Source: Cochliopodium minus (lineage: Eukaryota; Discosea; Himatismenida; Cochliopodiidae). From it: a DNA stretch of 56,973 nucleotides. This document shows, one piece after another, positions 44,447 to 56,571 of the stretch; position 1 is the first letter of the stretch, and every line of letters begins with the position of its first letter. Below the pieces are notes generated by a model. It saw only the letters and a list, made by a program, of their open reading frames with translations. It made no database searches and was not told where the DNA came from. The stretch lies in NCBI GenBank assembly GCA_024220525.1, contig JAMYWO010000093.1, positions 91,026 to 147,998 of the forward strand, read 5' to 3'. The position numbers and the translations under genes are program-made.

Positions 44447-45430
44447 TTTTTTTTTATTTAAAATTATATATAAATATTTAAAATTAATTTAAATTAAAAT
44501 ATAAAAAACTTATTTTTTTTCAAGAAAGTGCTTTCTTAAAAAGACAAATCAAAATTTAGAGATTGATGAAAATAAATTCACAAAAGAATATAAAGAAGCA
44601 TTAACAAACAAAGATGGATTTTATGATAATAAAAAATTTCCTAATCAAGTTCTTTAAAAAACCAGCCATTAAAAAAAGTTGTTAGAAAATAATATGAAAT
44701 AAATTTCAATCAATATTTATCTTTTCATTTAAAAATAAAAAATATTGAAAATATTTTATTTATTGAAATTTTTTATTGAAAAATATCATAACATGGGGAA
44801 CAGCTAAATTATAATTGTTATTTGGATCATTTCTCAATTGAATAAAGAGAAAGGAAAAAAAACAAGAAATAACATTTATTTTTATATTTATTTTTGATTT
44901 ATTGATACTTCCTTTTTGATTATGTCTATATTTGGGAAAAGTGATTAAATAGATTTTATTTGAGAGGGATCTCATTTTTGGGAAGATATAGACTTTCATC
45001 TTGCTTCAATACCATCAAAAATGGTTTGAAGTGATTAGAATAGGTTAGGGGATTGGATAATTGGTTGCAACCTTTTGATTGTGATAGCCATTTTTCTCAT
45101 AAAATAGGGGAATGCAAGGATATTTATCTTTTTTGCCTTCAAAGAAAATACGAAATGAAGAGTATCCACCCAAATCAGTTCCATTTAGTTATGATTACCA
45201 ATCTTCATTTTTTTTATTTTATTAAATTACAAATTTTTAAAAAAAAAAGATAAAGAGAGCATGATAGTCAGTCAATGAAGTGCGATGAGGAATATATCAA
45301 TGGCTAAAAAAAAGTGTGGTTGAAATTTTAACATACTTTTTTTTTCTGATTCTCATCAAAGTAGAGGATATTAAATTATCTTTATTCAAAAAAAAAAGTT
45401 TATTTTGTGGAAATTTTTTAATTAATTTTA
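44447..45430. other. Mostly non-coding, with a coding-like relic
   Basis: AT-rich stretch. A frame at 44526-44657 (NLEIDENKFTKEYKEALTNK, DGFYDNKKFPNQVL, stop) has protein-like composition and resembles the entry of a calpain catalytic domain (F-x-D-x-x-FP). No intact gene surrounds it. Another short Met frame at 45053-45253 has unclear status. Treated as gene debris. Confidence 0.35.
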
Positions 45431-48400
45431 TTATTTTTTAATTTTAAAGATAGAAATTGCTTCACATTCACATATCTTCCACTTTTTAATCAGTTCAGTT
45501 ATAAATTTATCAAGGCCTTCATCAAATTTAGTATCTTCTCCCATGTATTGTTTGAAAAGAATCAAAAACTCTTCTTTTTGAGATTGGGAGAGAATTTCTT
45601 TGCTTCTTTCATTAACAAAGTTCATTTCATTTAATAATGATTCTATTTTAATTTTGAAAATGTTTATTTGTTCCACAACATTTTCTAAATCTAGATTGTA
45701 CTTTTTTTCTTTGAAAATTCTCTTTGAAACATTTCCTTTTTCAATTACTTCCCTTTTCTTTTCAACTTGAGTTACAATTTTGTCGACATAAGGTATTTGC
45801 CTATTTTTTTTTTCTTTTCTGGTTTTATTTTCATATCTAAAGAGTTCAAATTTGTCATTTACTTGATCATAAACCCAACCAATTTGTATTAAATCATTTT
45901 TCCACTTCAATAGTTGTTCATCGTAAGTATTTTGGTCAAATATTGTTACATTTCTTGTCTTTGTAACTTTTTCTCTTATTTGTTTAATCTTTATTCCCCA
46001 TATCTTTTTCATTGGAAATTCATAATAAGTTTCCACAATAGTTTTGTTATGAGAACCATGAACAGGTTTATTTGGGGGGTCATTGGAAACCAAAATTTTA
46101 TCGACAAAAGGAACATCCTCCTCATACTCTTCAATTCTTATTTTGTTTTCATATGTAACTTCATCTTCGGTATAATTTTCTATTTTGATCCCAACAGGTT
46201 TTATTTCAAACTTTATTTTATGATAAAGATCAGAATCTTTTGATTTTTCAATTTCTTTTTTTTTATTTGACAAAGAAATTAAAAAAATGATGTTCTGTTT
46301 CATTTCCATTGACTTTTCTCCAAAACAACCAGAAGTTTTAATAACTTTCTTTTCAACGAATAATGAAAACAAATCGTTTTTAGTTAGAGAGGTTTCATAC
46401 ACTTGTTTACATTCATGAATTAATTGAGAGAAGAGAGAAGTCAAGTCCAACAACTTTGGCCAGTTAAATTTCAAATTTTTTTCATTGGAAAATTTTACCA
46501 AATATTCCAATCTTGAATGTATCTTCTCAACTTCATTTGACAATTCAATTTGGAAAACTCCTTTTTCATTAAGATCGCTGATAAAGTCAAAAATGTTCAT
46601 ATTTCTTTCGTTCAAGCAAAATGTTTCCAAAAATTCTACAACATTTTTCATTTCCAAAGAGTAGAATTCAATCTTGTTTTTGATTATTTTTTTGATAGTA
46701 TTTTTAACTTCAAAAACAAAATAATCTAAAATTAAATGAATCATTTTAGATATTTTTTCTCTTGTTTCAATCGAAGGTGTTGCCTTGAAACATTCCTTTA
46801 TCTCCACATAATTTGTTCTTTTAATCAATTCAATGATGGATTTTTTTTGATCTTTTATTTCATCATAAGGCATATCTACCTCCATTTCTTCACCAAATTT
46901 TGAAAAAATAGAGATTTTATTTTCAGAGAGAATGTGTTGAATGAAAGCAGTATGTTCTCCTTTTTTAGATTGTTTCAAAAAGTCTTCTAAATGTGATTGT
47001 ATCGATTCCATTACCCTATTCGTATTTCTTCCTGCATGAGTGACAATGAGGGCCACAAATTCTTTCAAATCACCCAAATTTCCAAAAGAATTTGATAGAA
47101 TTTCCAAAATCTCATTGAAATTTTTCAAGTAACTTCCAGAAGCCGAAAAAAAAGTTTCGGGGATGCACCAAAGAACTTTAATTGATGTTAATTTTTCAGA
47201 AAGCGTTGTGTTGACCATAGCATTAAAAAAATCCATCTTTAAATTAAAAAAATTTAATTTTAAAAGTATTATTTTAATTTTTTAAAAAAATCTTCTTACC
47301 AGAAAACCAGAAGAATCAAATGAACCTGCCATGTCAATAAAAGTACTTTCTCCAAAATCAGATTCTTTTTCAGTTACCCAAATATTAGCAAATGAAGTAG
47401 TGGAACCCAAACCTTTCCCAACACTTGCAATTTTTTCCGTTTCGTTTGGAAACAAGCAAAATTTACGATCAAATTTTTTGACATAAAGATTCACACCGGC
47501 CAAGAAATTCAAAATAGTACTTTTTCCTTTTAAAAATTAAAAATAAAACAAAAATTGAATTTAAAAAAAATTTTTTTTACCAGCCCCAGTTGGACCTATC
47601 AATAAAATTCCTTCTTTTGTCGGAATGGTCTTGGAAGAATTGTTTATTTCTAGAAAATCCAATATTTTCAAGATTTCTTGAAACTTATGGCTTATCAAAG
47701 TACTATTGTCTTCGAAATATTCTGTTAACAAATCTTGTTTTTTGAGAATTTCTTCTTTGAGATCAGAGTCGTTACTACATTTGTCAATTTTTTGCTTGGA
47801 AATCAAAAGCTTTACTTGATTCAGCTCTTTTTGTGTTTCAATTAGATTTTCTTTCATTTCTATCACTTCTTGAATGTGAATATTCTCGCTTTCTTCCTTT
47901 CTCAATCTGTATAAATTTTTGGAGTCTTCTATATGAGCTTTTGTTACATAAATAGAATAGTCATTGATGTGATGAGCAATTAAAGGGATTCCCAACAAAT
48001 TGATTTTATCTTTTATCAAGCTTCCAAATCTTGGATAGTTGATCTTTTGGATTTCTTTGTCTTCAGACATTTTATTTCTGATTAGATCAGTTATTTGCTG
48101 TGGAGATAAAAGAGTCTTGTGGATTTGTTCTTTTAAAACTATTTCAAGAAAATGAGAAAAGATTCCTCTCCAAAGTCCTCCAAATTTTCTTTCAAAAGAG
48201 AGTTTATTATGAGCACCAGAAGATATACACTTCAATCCCCTATATTTAGAATTTTCAACATAATTCGTCATTTCAAAATTGATTGGAACTTCTCCTAAAA
48301 TATTTCCAGAGAAACAAGAGTCAAGAATAAGTAGGAAATGTCTAAAACTTTTTTTCAAAAGTAACTCCCTTAGCTCTGAAAATTCAATACCCCCTTCATC

Positions 48401-49273
48401 TGCTTTTTCTTTTTGAAAATCAGCAAAACATAAATAACCTTTCCCATCTTTAACATAACCGTGTCCTTTATTTTTTTTTTTAAAAAAAATAACATAAAAG
48501 AGAAATAAAACAACTATAAATATTACCCGCAAAGTATACAACTAAAAGTTCTCTTTCATGCTCTTTCTTTTCTCTTATCTCTGTTTCCCCAAAACTTTCC
48601 AGGAACTGTTGCTTGTTAAAATCAAAAAGAGAGCAAGAAACTTCATATCCCTTTTTCGAGGACACATTCTCTATAGCTTTACCATCGTTAATAGCTCCTT
48701 GGAGTTGATCAAGATGTTTGTAATTATTAATACTATAAATTTTCACTTCAACTCTTTTGTACAGTTTGTATTCTTCTGTCTATTTAATAAATTTATTTTC
48801 AAAGTTAATGATAAATTTAAAAATGAAAGTAAATTTACATCTTCTATTTTGAGTGCTGATTTAATGTTGGAATTTTCCTGCTCTTTGATTATCGGAAAAT
48901 ATTCATCCTGAAATAAAATAGAAAATTAAATATTAATTGAATGTTGTGATTTTGATTTTAATTTTATGATTACATCTTTTTTTTTATCCAAATTTTCTTC
49001 AATATCTTGTTTATTATCATCTATTTCTTTTGAAATTATTTGATAATTCAAACCAGAGTTAGCTTCCTCCTCACTAAATTTATCTATCAAAATTTTAACA
49101 AGCAATTCATCATTCTTTATTATTTCCCATTCATTCATTGTTTCCTTATTTAATTCTGATTCATTGATCAAAGATATAAGTTTATCCTGTGTTATATTAT
49201 CCTTATTGTGATCAAAGATAACAATCTTTCTCAGCATCTCTATAAATTCATTTACAATTTTTTCTTCATTCAT
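45431..49273 (-). CDS. Caspase/metacaspase-like protease fused to a P-loop GTPase
   Basis: Six exons (48974-49273, 48839-48907, 48527-48779, 47581-48465, 47300-47526, 45431-47236) sum to 3540 nt, 1179 aa, every join in phase. Residues 1-125: acidic helical N-region. About 130-330: caspase-like (C14) domain with IYSINNYKHLDQLQGAINDG, KKGYEV, VVYFAGHGYVKDGKGYL (His209) and HFLLILDSCFSGN (Cys258), the canonical HG / DSCxSG dyad. About 385-485: coiled coil. About 490-700: G domain with ILLIGPTGAGKSTILNFLAG (P-loop, Lys504), TTS, STFIDMAGSFDSSG (D-x-x-G) and ALIVTHAGRN in the G4 position. The remaining 480 residues are helical with repeated VPFVDKI / IPYVDKI blocks. Predicted cytosolic nucleotide-switched protease, as in death or defence pathways. 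The active-site residues are intact. Confidence 0.8.
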
Positions 49274-49408
49274 TTTTTTTTTTTTATATTTTTCATACAA
49301 TAATGTTTTTTTTTTGAACTTTTCAAGTTTTTTTGGAATGAATAAATAAATAATTTTATTATTCATAAAATTAAATTAATAAATAATCTTTACATAAGCC
49401 AATCCTTC

Positions 49409-50607
49409 TCAAAAATTAAATTTCCACAAAGAACAATAATGATCGTAAAAAGAACAACTGGCAATCAAATTGATTTTATCATTATGACACCAATCAACAC
49501 CATATCCCAAAGATTTATGCTGGGTATAATTGAGCAACACCTCAAAAGAATTATCCACATATTTGACAACATGATAGCCACCATGCATAGTAGCAGTGAT
49601 GATTAAATTGGGAATATAAGGATGATATTTGACCCTCCATACACCATTATCCAATCTGATCTGCTCAAGAGGATTGGCGATATTTCTTGTATCAAAGATG
49701 CTCAAAGTCTCATCATAGCTGCCAACAGCAAATTCATATTCAGAATGGATGCTCTTCTGTATAGTGGTGACACCCATCATATAGGTCCTTTTATTGATTT
49801 GAGAGGCCATCTTCTTGTTGGATCTGCAATCCCATACCTTGAGGGTACAATCATCAGATCCAGTGAAGAGGATATTGTTATTATGATAATCATAAGAGGT
49901 GATCCATGCTTCATTATCATGTGCTTTCCACTTTTCCACCATTTCTATCTCATTTCCTATCTTCCACAATGATATCCCTCCATCAGAATGACTGATGCAT
50001 ATATTTGGTTCGCCTTCATCATGTATTTTATTATTCCAATCCAATGAAAGACATACATCTTCCTTTTTGGTTTCCATATACCTTTTGCGAAAAAATATAA
50101 AAAAATTTTTAATTTATAGTGATATATAATGTGATGTGATTTGATAATGATCTATATATACCATCAACATTCCATTAATTACTGTTATGACAATTAATCA
50201 TATCCATATAAAACTTTATTATCATACCTCAATTCCTCTAAACCTACAGATTTTTCTTCCTTCTCCTTTAATTCTATTAATCTTAATCCTCCACACTCCA
50301 CCTGGACCAATGTCTTCTTACCCTCCTTGCTTTTTTTGTTGTTCCATTTGATATCCAAGATTGCCTCTGTATTAATTGAATTCAATGGCTCCATCTTTAT
50401 CAACTCTTCCTTATCCATATACTTTGATGAATCCATCAGATCAATCCTCCCATATTTCTTGTGTATTTTGGTCTCCCCTTCTTCTTTAAGCTGATAAGTT
50501 CCCACAACAAAATAATCTTTGTTTTCTTCAAATGGACAAAATTCAATTGAATCAGCTGAATAGATAGTATCATATTCTCCAATCATTTTGAATTGATCTT
50601 CTTTCAT
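49409..50607 (-). CDS. DPH7: Diphthine methyltransferase (WD40 repeat), DPH7/WDR85
   Basis: Works in diphthamide synthesis on eEF2: removes the methyl ester from methylated diphthine before the final amidation. Two exons, 50228-50607 and 49409-50081, sum to 1053 nt, 350 aa, joined EELR|YMETKKED. The N-terminus EYDTIYSADSIEFCPFEENK and FVVGTYQL is the DPH7 signature; WD repeats follow, including AHDNEAWITSYDYHNNNILF, TGSDDCTLKVWDCR, FAVGSYDETLSIFDTR and NGVWRVKYHPYIPNLIITAT. The ATG lies 139 bases from that of divergent PPIL1. Confidence 0.88.
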
Positions 50608-50746
50608 TTTTTTTTAAATAAAAATATTTCTAGAAAATATCACCTTGATCTTCATCTAATGAAGATATCAGTTTGAACAATATGATCTATTCTTTTTTTA
50701 AAAAAATTGAAATCTAATCAATTCACAACGAATTTAAATAAAAAAA
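50608..50746. promoter_or_regulatory. Divergent intergenic region between DPH7 and PPIL1
   Basis: 139 bases between two start codons on opposite strands; probable shared promoter. No named element seen. Confidence 0.35.
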
Positions 50747-51553
50747 ATGAGTGAGGATAAAAAGACTGTAACTTTTACAACCAATGTTGGGGAAATCACA
50801 TTCGAATTGTACTGGAATCATTCTCCAAACACTTGCAAGAATTTCTATGAATTGTCCAAAAAAGGATATTATGATGGAACTATCTTTCACAGAGTTATCA
50901 AAGGTAAAATTTAATCAAATCATCAAATAATTGATCCCAATCAAATCTAAAGAATGTTCTCAAAAGAATTTATATCAAAGAAAGAAAATTTAATAATTAT
51001 TCTCATAAATCAATGTTGGATATCTTGATTTATCAAGATGCTTGAAACAATACTTAATTTAATTTAATTTATCTACTTATTTTTAGCAAATCATAAAGAA
51101 GATGAAGGGATATTAAACTAAAATGATCTATTCAATAATTTCACTTTTTTGATTGAATAATTTAATATCTATCATCTTTATAGATCAGAATATCCTTTTC
51201 AAACTTTAATTTCTTTTTTTTTTTTTCAAAAAGATTTCATGATTCAAGGAGGAGATCCAACAGGAACAGGAAGAGGAGGAGAATCGATCTTCGGAGAAAA
51301 ATTCGGAGACGAAATCACAAAAGAACTCAAACACGTAGGAGCAGGGATTTTATCGATGGCGAACAGTGGTCCAAACACAAACGGAAGCCAATTTTTCATA
51401 ACTTTGGCACCTTGTCCTTGGTTGGATGGGAAACACACTATCTTTGGTCGTGTTTTGACTGGAATGTCTGTCGTGAAGAGAATGGGTAATGTTAATGTAA
51501 GTGAGAGGGATAGACCAACCGAAGATTTGAAAATCATAAAAGCGGATATTTGA
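50747..51553 (+). CDS. PPIL1: Peptidyl-prolyl cis-trans isomerase-like 1 (cyclophilin)
   Basis: Spliceosome-associated cyclophilin. Two exons, 50747-50903 and 51234-51553, sum to 477 nt, 158 aa, typical for PPIL1. Active-site and family motifs: [20 protein letters not shown] (catalytic Arg, Phe, Met, Gln), [40 protein letters not shown] (Trp and His of the proline pocket). The C-terminus [13 protein letters not shown] fits PPIL1 rather than CypA. The 330-base intron holds stop-rich AT sequence and no other gene. TGA stop; tail-to-tail with HAP40, about 100 bases apart. Confidence 0.93.
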
Positions 51554-51651
51554 AAGAAAAAAAAAAAAGACTTTTTTTGAAAAAACATATTATTTATAAA
51601 AATAAAATAAAAAATAAAAAAATAAAAAAAATGCATTTATTGTTATTTCAT

Positions 51652-53220
51652 TCAAAAATCAGATAGTTGATTCATTTTGATTGAATGAGACAAGTTTTTG
51701 ACCAACAAGTTGAGGATGATGGTCTCGATCTTGGTGGTCAAATAATTGGAGAGATCATCCGTCAACAAGCGGACGTTTTTCTCGAGTTTCTGAGTGCCAC
51801 GATGATATTTACACAAATACAAAAGATCCGAAAGGAGATAATAAAAGTCGTTACAAGTAGAAGTAGGAGAGATCTTATCGATATACTTGCTTTTAAGCAA
51901 AATTTCCAAGTTTTCTGCGTCTTCATACTCTGATAGGTAGATTTGGAGGAGGAATAAGCACACAGTGAATCTTCCTACAAGAGTTTTGCTTTCAAAGTTT
52001 TGTGGTCCATCCAGTCCAGTTATTCCCAAAAATTCTTTTAAAAATAAAATATTATTCACAACAAACACAAATAAATAAAGCGAAAATAAATTGAATAAAA
52101 ATTAAAAATTTAAATTAATAAAATTGTTCAACAAACATGCACAAAACAAAGTGTAAATAAAATTAGAAGATCAAATTGAATAAAAATTAAAAATTAATTT
52201 AAAAATTGAAATTTAAAAATTAAAAATAATAGTTTAAACATTGAAAAATGTAATTTAAAAATTAAGAAGGTTGATTACTTATGGGATTTATTTTGATAGC
52301 TTGTGCTAATTCGATGAGTTCAGCCAATACTCTTTTACACTCTTTGAAATTTTGTTTGATGAGATAACACTCTAAACATTTTTCATAGAAAGGAATTTTT
52401 TCGAGAGCAAAGTCATCCTTGAGCAACTGTGCTCCTGATTCAAAATATATGGCTGCATCTTCCTCTCTGTTAATTCTCAATAACAATGTACCCAATTCAT
52501 AATAGAGCATAGAAGATAATTCGATTTTGTTTTGTTTGATGTAGATCTGAATTGAATTTTTTTTATTTTTTTTTTTATATTTTTTTTCATTTTTTATTTT
52601 TATTATTTATTAAATATTTTTTACATCTATTGCTTTTATGTATGCATTTGTTGCTTCCAACAAAAGATTGTCGAATAAATTATGTTGCATTGATAGTGAT
52701 TCCAAATATGCATCCCACTGTTAAAATAAATAAAAAAATTATATTCTCCAATAAGTTTAAATCTATTGGAATGAGTGGATAAAGAATGGATATGTTTCAT
52801 TCTTTATATAATTCATTTCTCCAAATAATAAATTGGATGAAGAATAGGCGATAAAAACAAAAATATTTCGATTTTTCTCTTTTACCAATAAAGATGCGGC
52901 CTCATAATAAGAAAATGCTTCAGGTACCAATGTTGGATTTTTCAATTCTTCTTGATATTTGGCGATTGCCAATGCACAGAAGGCAGCATAAGGTTTATTT
53001 CCATTGGATTGGGCCTCTTGCATCAATTTTTTAAAATTGGAGATCACATCTGACATTTTGGGCTTTCCAAATAGCCTATATCAGAAGGTATAATTTAATA
53101 TATTGGATAAATGGCAAGATAATGAGATTAAATTTACTTCTTTTTGAATGATGTGACTAATTTTGAATATTTTTCAATCAATTGTTCTGATCTGATAGGT
53201 GGATTTGTTGGTTTCTCCAT
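51652..53220 (-). CDS. HAP40 / F8A homologue (huntingtin-associated 40 kDa protein)
   Basis: Multi-exon minus-strand gene, ATG at 53220: MEKPTNPPIRSEQLIEKYSK, LVTSFKKK|RLFGKPKMSDVI, FKKLMQEAQSNGNKPYAAFC, ALAIAKYQEEL, then EAFSYYEAASLLVKEK. The order YSKLV..FKK.RFLxKPN.. and PYAAFC.LAIA..Q followed by TPR-like SNAP-type helices (ELGTLLLRINREEDAAIYFE, ECYLIKQNFKECKRVLAEL) and a C-terminal helical end (LSDLLYLCKYHRG, IILNLLVKNLSHS) matches HAP40. In animals HAP40 is the obligate partner of huntingtin and an RAB5 effector on early endosomes. Alternative: an alpha/gamma-SNAP relative, less likely given the N-terminal motif. Exons include 52262-52510 and about 52625-52720. Confidence 0.72.
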
Positions 53221-53375
53221 TTTTTTATTTTAATATCATCAAGTTAATGTGAATTAAAAGTTGGATGTAACTATAGTGAACCTATTAAAATTAAAATCCC
53301 ACTGAATCTTGCAATATTAAAGAATAGAATGTATTGAATATCTTTTTTCAATATTTCTTTTAAAAAAAAAAAAAA
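53221..53375. promoter_or_regulatory. Divergent intergenic region, HAP40 and F-box/LRR gene
   Basis: 155 bases between two start codons on opposite strands, AT-rich, with an A15 run just before the plus-strand ATG. Confidence 0.35.
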
Positions 53376-56300
53376 ATGAGTGAAAGAATTTTAGTATTGC
53401 CCACAGTTCCCCTTTTCATAATCTTCAATTATCTTGATATTAGCTCTTTATTCAAAGCATCAAAAGTTTGCAAGAAATGGAGGTAAAAACACGCCAATAT
53501 AAATTGTTTTAATTTTTCAATTCAAAAATAATAAAGATTATTGGCATTCAAGCTCGATAAGATGATTGATCATCTTCATGCTGAGTTGAAGAAGGATTTC
53601 TCAAAAATTGTTTTGGGAGATATCTTGAGAAATTCAGATAAAAAGAAACTAGAAGGATCCATCTTTTCAACATTAACAAGATTGATCAAAGGAGAAGATG
53701 TAAAAAAGTTCATTTCAATAAATTTCTTTTTTTTTTGTAACTAAATCAAAATTTCATATGAAAATTATAAATTTTTCTTTTTTTTTTTTCAAAGATACCA
53801 AACCACGAATTAGTGTTAAGCAACAGCCTCAAAAAAAGAGAAATTTCGTTTTCAAAACTCTCCTATTTCATAAAAAGAGTTATTGATCCAAAGTGTATTC
53901 ACAAATTGAGAATAAGAGAAAACATGAGCGAAAATCGGATGATTGAAATCATCTCGGGATTGACTGAACTGAAAAAAATTACTATTCAACAAGGATATTT
54001 AAGTTCAAATAATTTTGTGAAACTAAATGAGGAGATAGTAAAAAGATGTCCTAAAATCGAAAATTTAAATCTTGAAAATTGGTTTGTGCTTCCCTTTTCC
54101 TTGGACTTGTTATTGAATGGGTGTAAACATCTCCGAAAAATATTCATTAATTCTAAAAATGAAAATATCTTCTCTTTTCTTTCCGAACACCCTCAAATAT
54201 CAAAAATAGAGGAATTGAAAATAGAAATAAATAATTCAAAAGAGGAAAATTTTAAGTACAAAAATTTATTTTGTAAGATAATCAAAAATTGCGGCAAATC
54301 TTTGAAATCACTCGATCTATCCTGCAATTTTATTGATGAATTTTTGTTGGAAACCATTGCAGAGCATTGTCCAAATTTTCAATCATTAATAATTAAAAAT
54401 GGAATAGGGGAAGTGAAATTGAAAGTTTCTTCTTTAATTAAAATGGCCGAAAAATGCAGAAATTTCCCAAAAAAACTATACGTTAATTATTATGACCTTT
54501 TGTTCGTTGGTGAAGAAAATGAAAAAATAGAATTAATGAAATTGTGTTACAAAAGAATTGAAAAATTCACGATGAATACAAATTATCCCGATAATAACAA
54601 TTTATTTGACATTTTGTATTTCGACCCTCTAAAAATAAAGTTGATTGATGCGAAAATAAACACTTTGGATTTTTTTGAAAGAGGAATTGAAGACATGGTG
54701 AATTTGAAAACTCTTAATTTATTAACTTCATTTAATTTTTGTCTTGAAACCCCCTACAATTTAAAGTCTAATTATGTTGAACATTTTAGACACAGAGATT
54801 TTTATAAAAATTTCTCCCTTACAACTGATTTCCCAAACCTAAAAAACAAAAATGATTATATCACTTATTGTACTCAAAGTGACATTTTGGATATTGAAAA
54901 GGAAAGACCTTCAAAGGTATATTTCGAAAGATTTTTTTTCAAAAATGAGGAAGATTTGAGAATTATTGAAAACATATCCAATTTCACTAAAAGAATCTCC
55001 ACCCACGACATGAAATTTGAAATCCCTTTTTTGAATTTATTTGTAGAAAGAGAAGAACTCCCAGAATTATTCAAAATATTTAAATATTTGAACCTGAAAA
55101 TTGTGGATGACTCTTCAATGATTAAAGTATTGAAAGCTCTTCCTAAAATGTTTCCTAACCTATATAAAATACAAGTTAGTGAATCTAATGATGGAGATCC
55201 ATTTGACCAAGAACATTTGGACTTGTACTTTGCTTTGCCTGCCAAAGAATTGTTTTTTAGCTATAATCTTGTTTGTAGTGAATATAACTTCAATATTGAA
55301 AATGATAACATCGAGCACATATATTTGTGTTATTGCTTGGCTGAAAATATTTCAATAAAATGCAAAAACTTGAGAATTTTGGACATTCTCCACTTTCCTT
55401 CTTATCAACCAAATTTTAAAAATGTAATCGTTCTTGAACAAATGATTCTCCAAATATCAGACCCCACCTATTCTTCTCATCTAAGATACTTATCAGTTGA
55501 ATATTCAGATTGTAATATTCAAAAGCCTCACCAAAAAATGAACATCAAACTAAGAAATGGTACTTTTCCTTTTCTTAAACAACTTTTTCTTTGCCAACTT
55601 TTTTCTATTGTGACTCTCAACATTGAAAATGATTCCCTCGAGAAAATTCAATTAGAACTGAGATTTCTTTTTAAACTTTCTTTGAAATGTAAAAATTTAG
55701 AGAGTTTAAAATTGAAAGATTGTAAAAATCTGAGAGATCTCAAAATTTCTAATTCTCCTTCTCTCTTAAACTTCGATGTAGAGAAACATGTTTTCCAAAA
55801 ATTTAGGATATGTACACCAAACATTCAACATTTCGATATCAATTTCTACTGCAAAACTTTTGATTTAATTAATTCTCTTTCTAAATGCACTAACCTCAAA
55901 AGTTTGGTTCTTTCGAGCATATCTTGTACCAACAAATTTGTTTACTCTATTCCAAAATTATTTCCTTACTTACAAGTATTGCATCACACTAATAACTCTC
56001 CGAACGTCTCCAATTTTTATCTTTCATACGTCAAATCTGAATTTTTAAATAAGAATATAGATTTTTATCTGTTTTCAGATAGAGGGGAAATCCAAGATTT
56101 TAGATCAAAAGATTTTGACAAAATGTTGAAATTAAACACAATTCTCAAATGGAAACACGCCCAAAAATGGAAAATCTTCTCTTCTTGGAGATTTTTAGTT
56201 AACAAAACCAATACGAACTGTTACAAGAATGATCTTCAAGATTTGACTCCTGAAAAACTTTCCAAAGATAAAAAGCCTTCTAAAATTCACAACAAAACTA

Positions 56301-56467
56301 CAGAGATTTCAAAAATAAAAAATGATATAAGGTCTTCCAAAACATCAAAAAATAAAAATGATCTTTCATTTATAGAAGAAGAAAAAACAAATAAGCCAAA
56401 GATTGCTAAAAACAAAAAAAATAAGAAATACATTAACACCAACATCTTTGATCTTTTAAAGAATTAA
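53376..56467 (+). CDS. F-box protein with leucine-rich-repeat-like body (980 aa)
   Basis: Three exons (53376-53482, 53537-53699, 53795-56467) sum to 2943 nt, 980 aa. Residues 1-45 are a short F-box: LPTVPLFIIFNYLDISSLFK, ASKVCKKWR. The body is made of degenerate leucine-rich repeats of the RNI/AMN1 type: GLTELKKITIQQGYL, RCPKIENLNLENWF, NCGKSLKSLDLSCNFIDEFL, HCPNFQSLIIKNG, KCKNLESLKLKDCKNLRDLK, KCTNLKSLVLSSIS. Ile/Leu spacing of about 25 residues. The last 90 residues are Lys-rich and disordered. Likely an SCF substrate receptor; the target is unknown. Confidence 0.75.
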
Positions 56468-56571
56468 ATCAGCTTTTTACTCTCTTCAATTACATTTTTA
56501 TAAATTTCAAATAAATTTATTCAATAAAAAAATTATAAAAAAAATTGTTTTGTATTCTCTAGATAAAAAAA

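Noticed and set aside
45053-45253. 66-codon plus-strand frame starting MDNWLQPFDC
   Set aside because: Ends in poly-Phe AT noise and has no splice or family support; kept only as part of the relic-bearing intergenic stretch.
48558-48911. Plus-strand frame opposite the caspase-GTPase gene
   Set aside because: Antisense to exons 2 and 3, which join in phase to give the caspase motifs; no independent coding evidence.
54874-55245. Minus-strand frame of 123 codons inside the F-box/LRR gene
   Set aside because: Antisense shadow of a long exon whose sense frame has clear F-box and LRR-like content.
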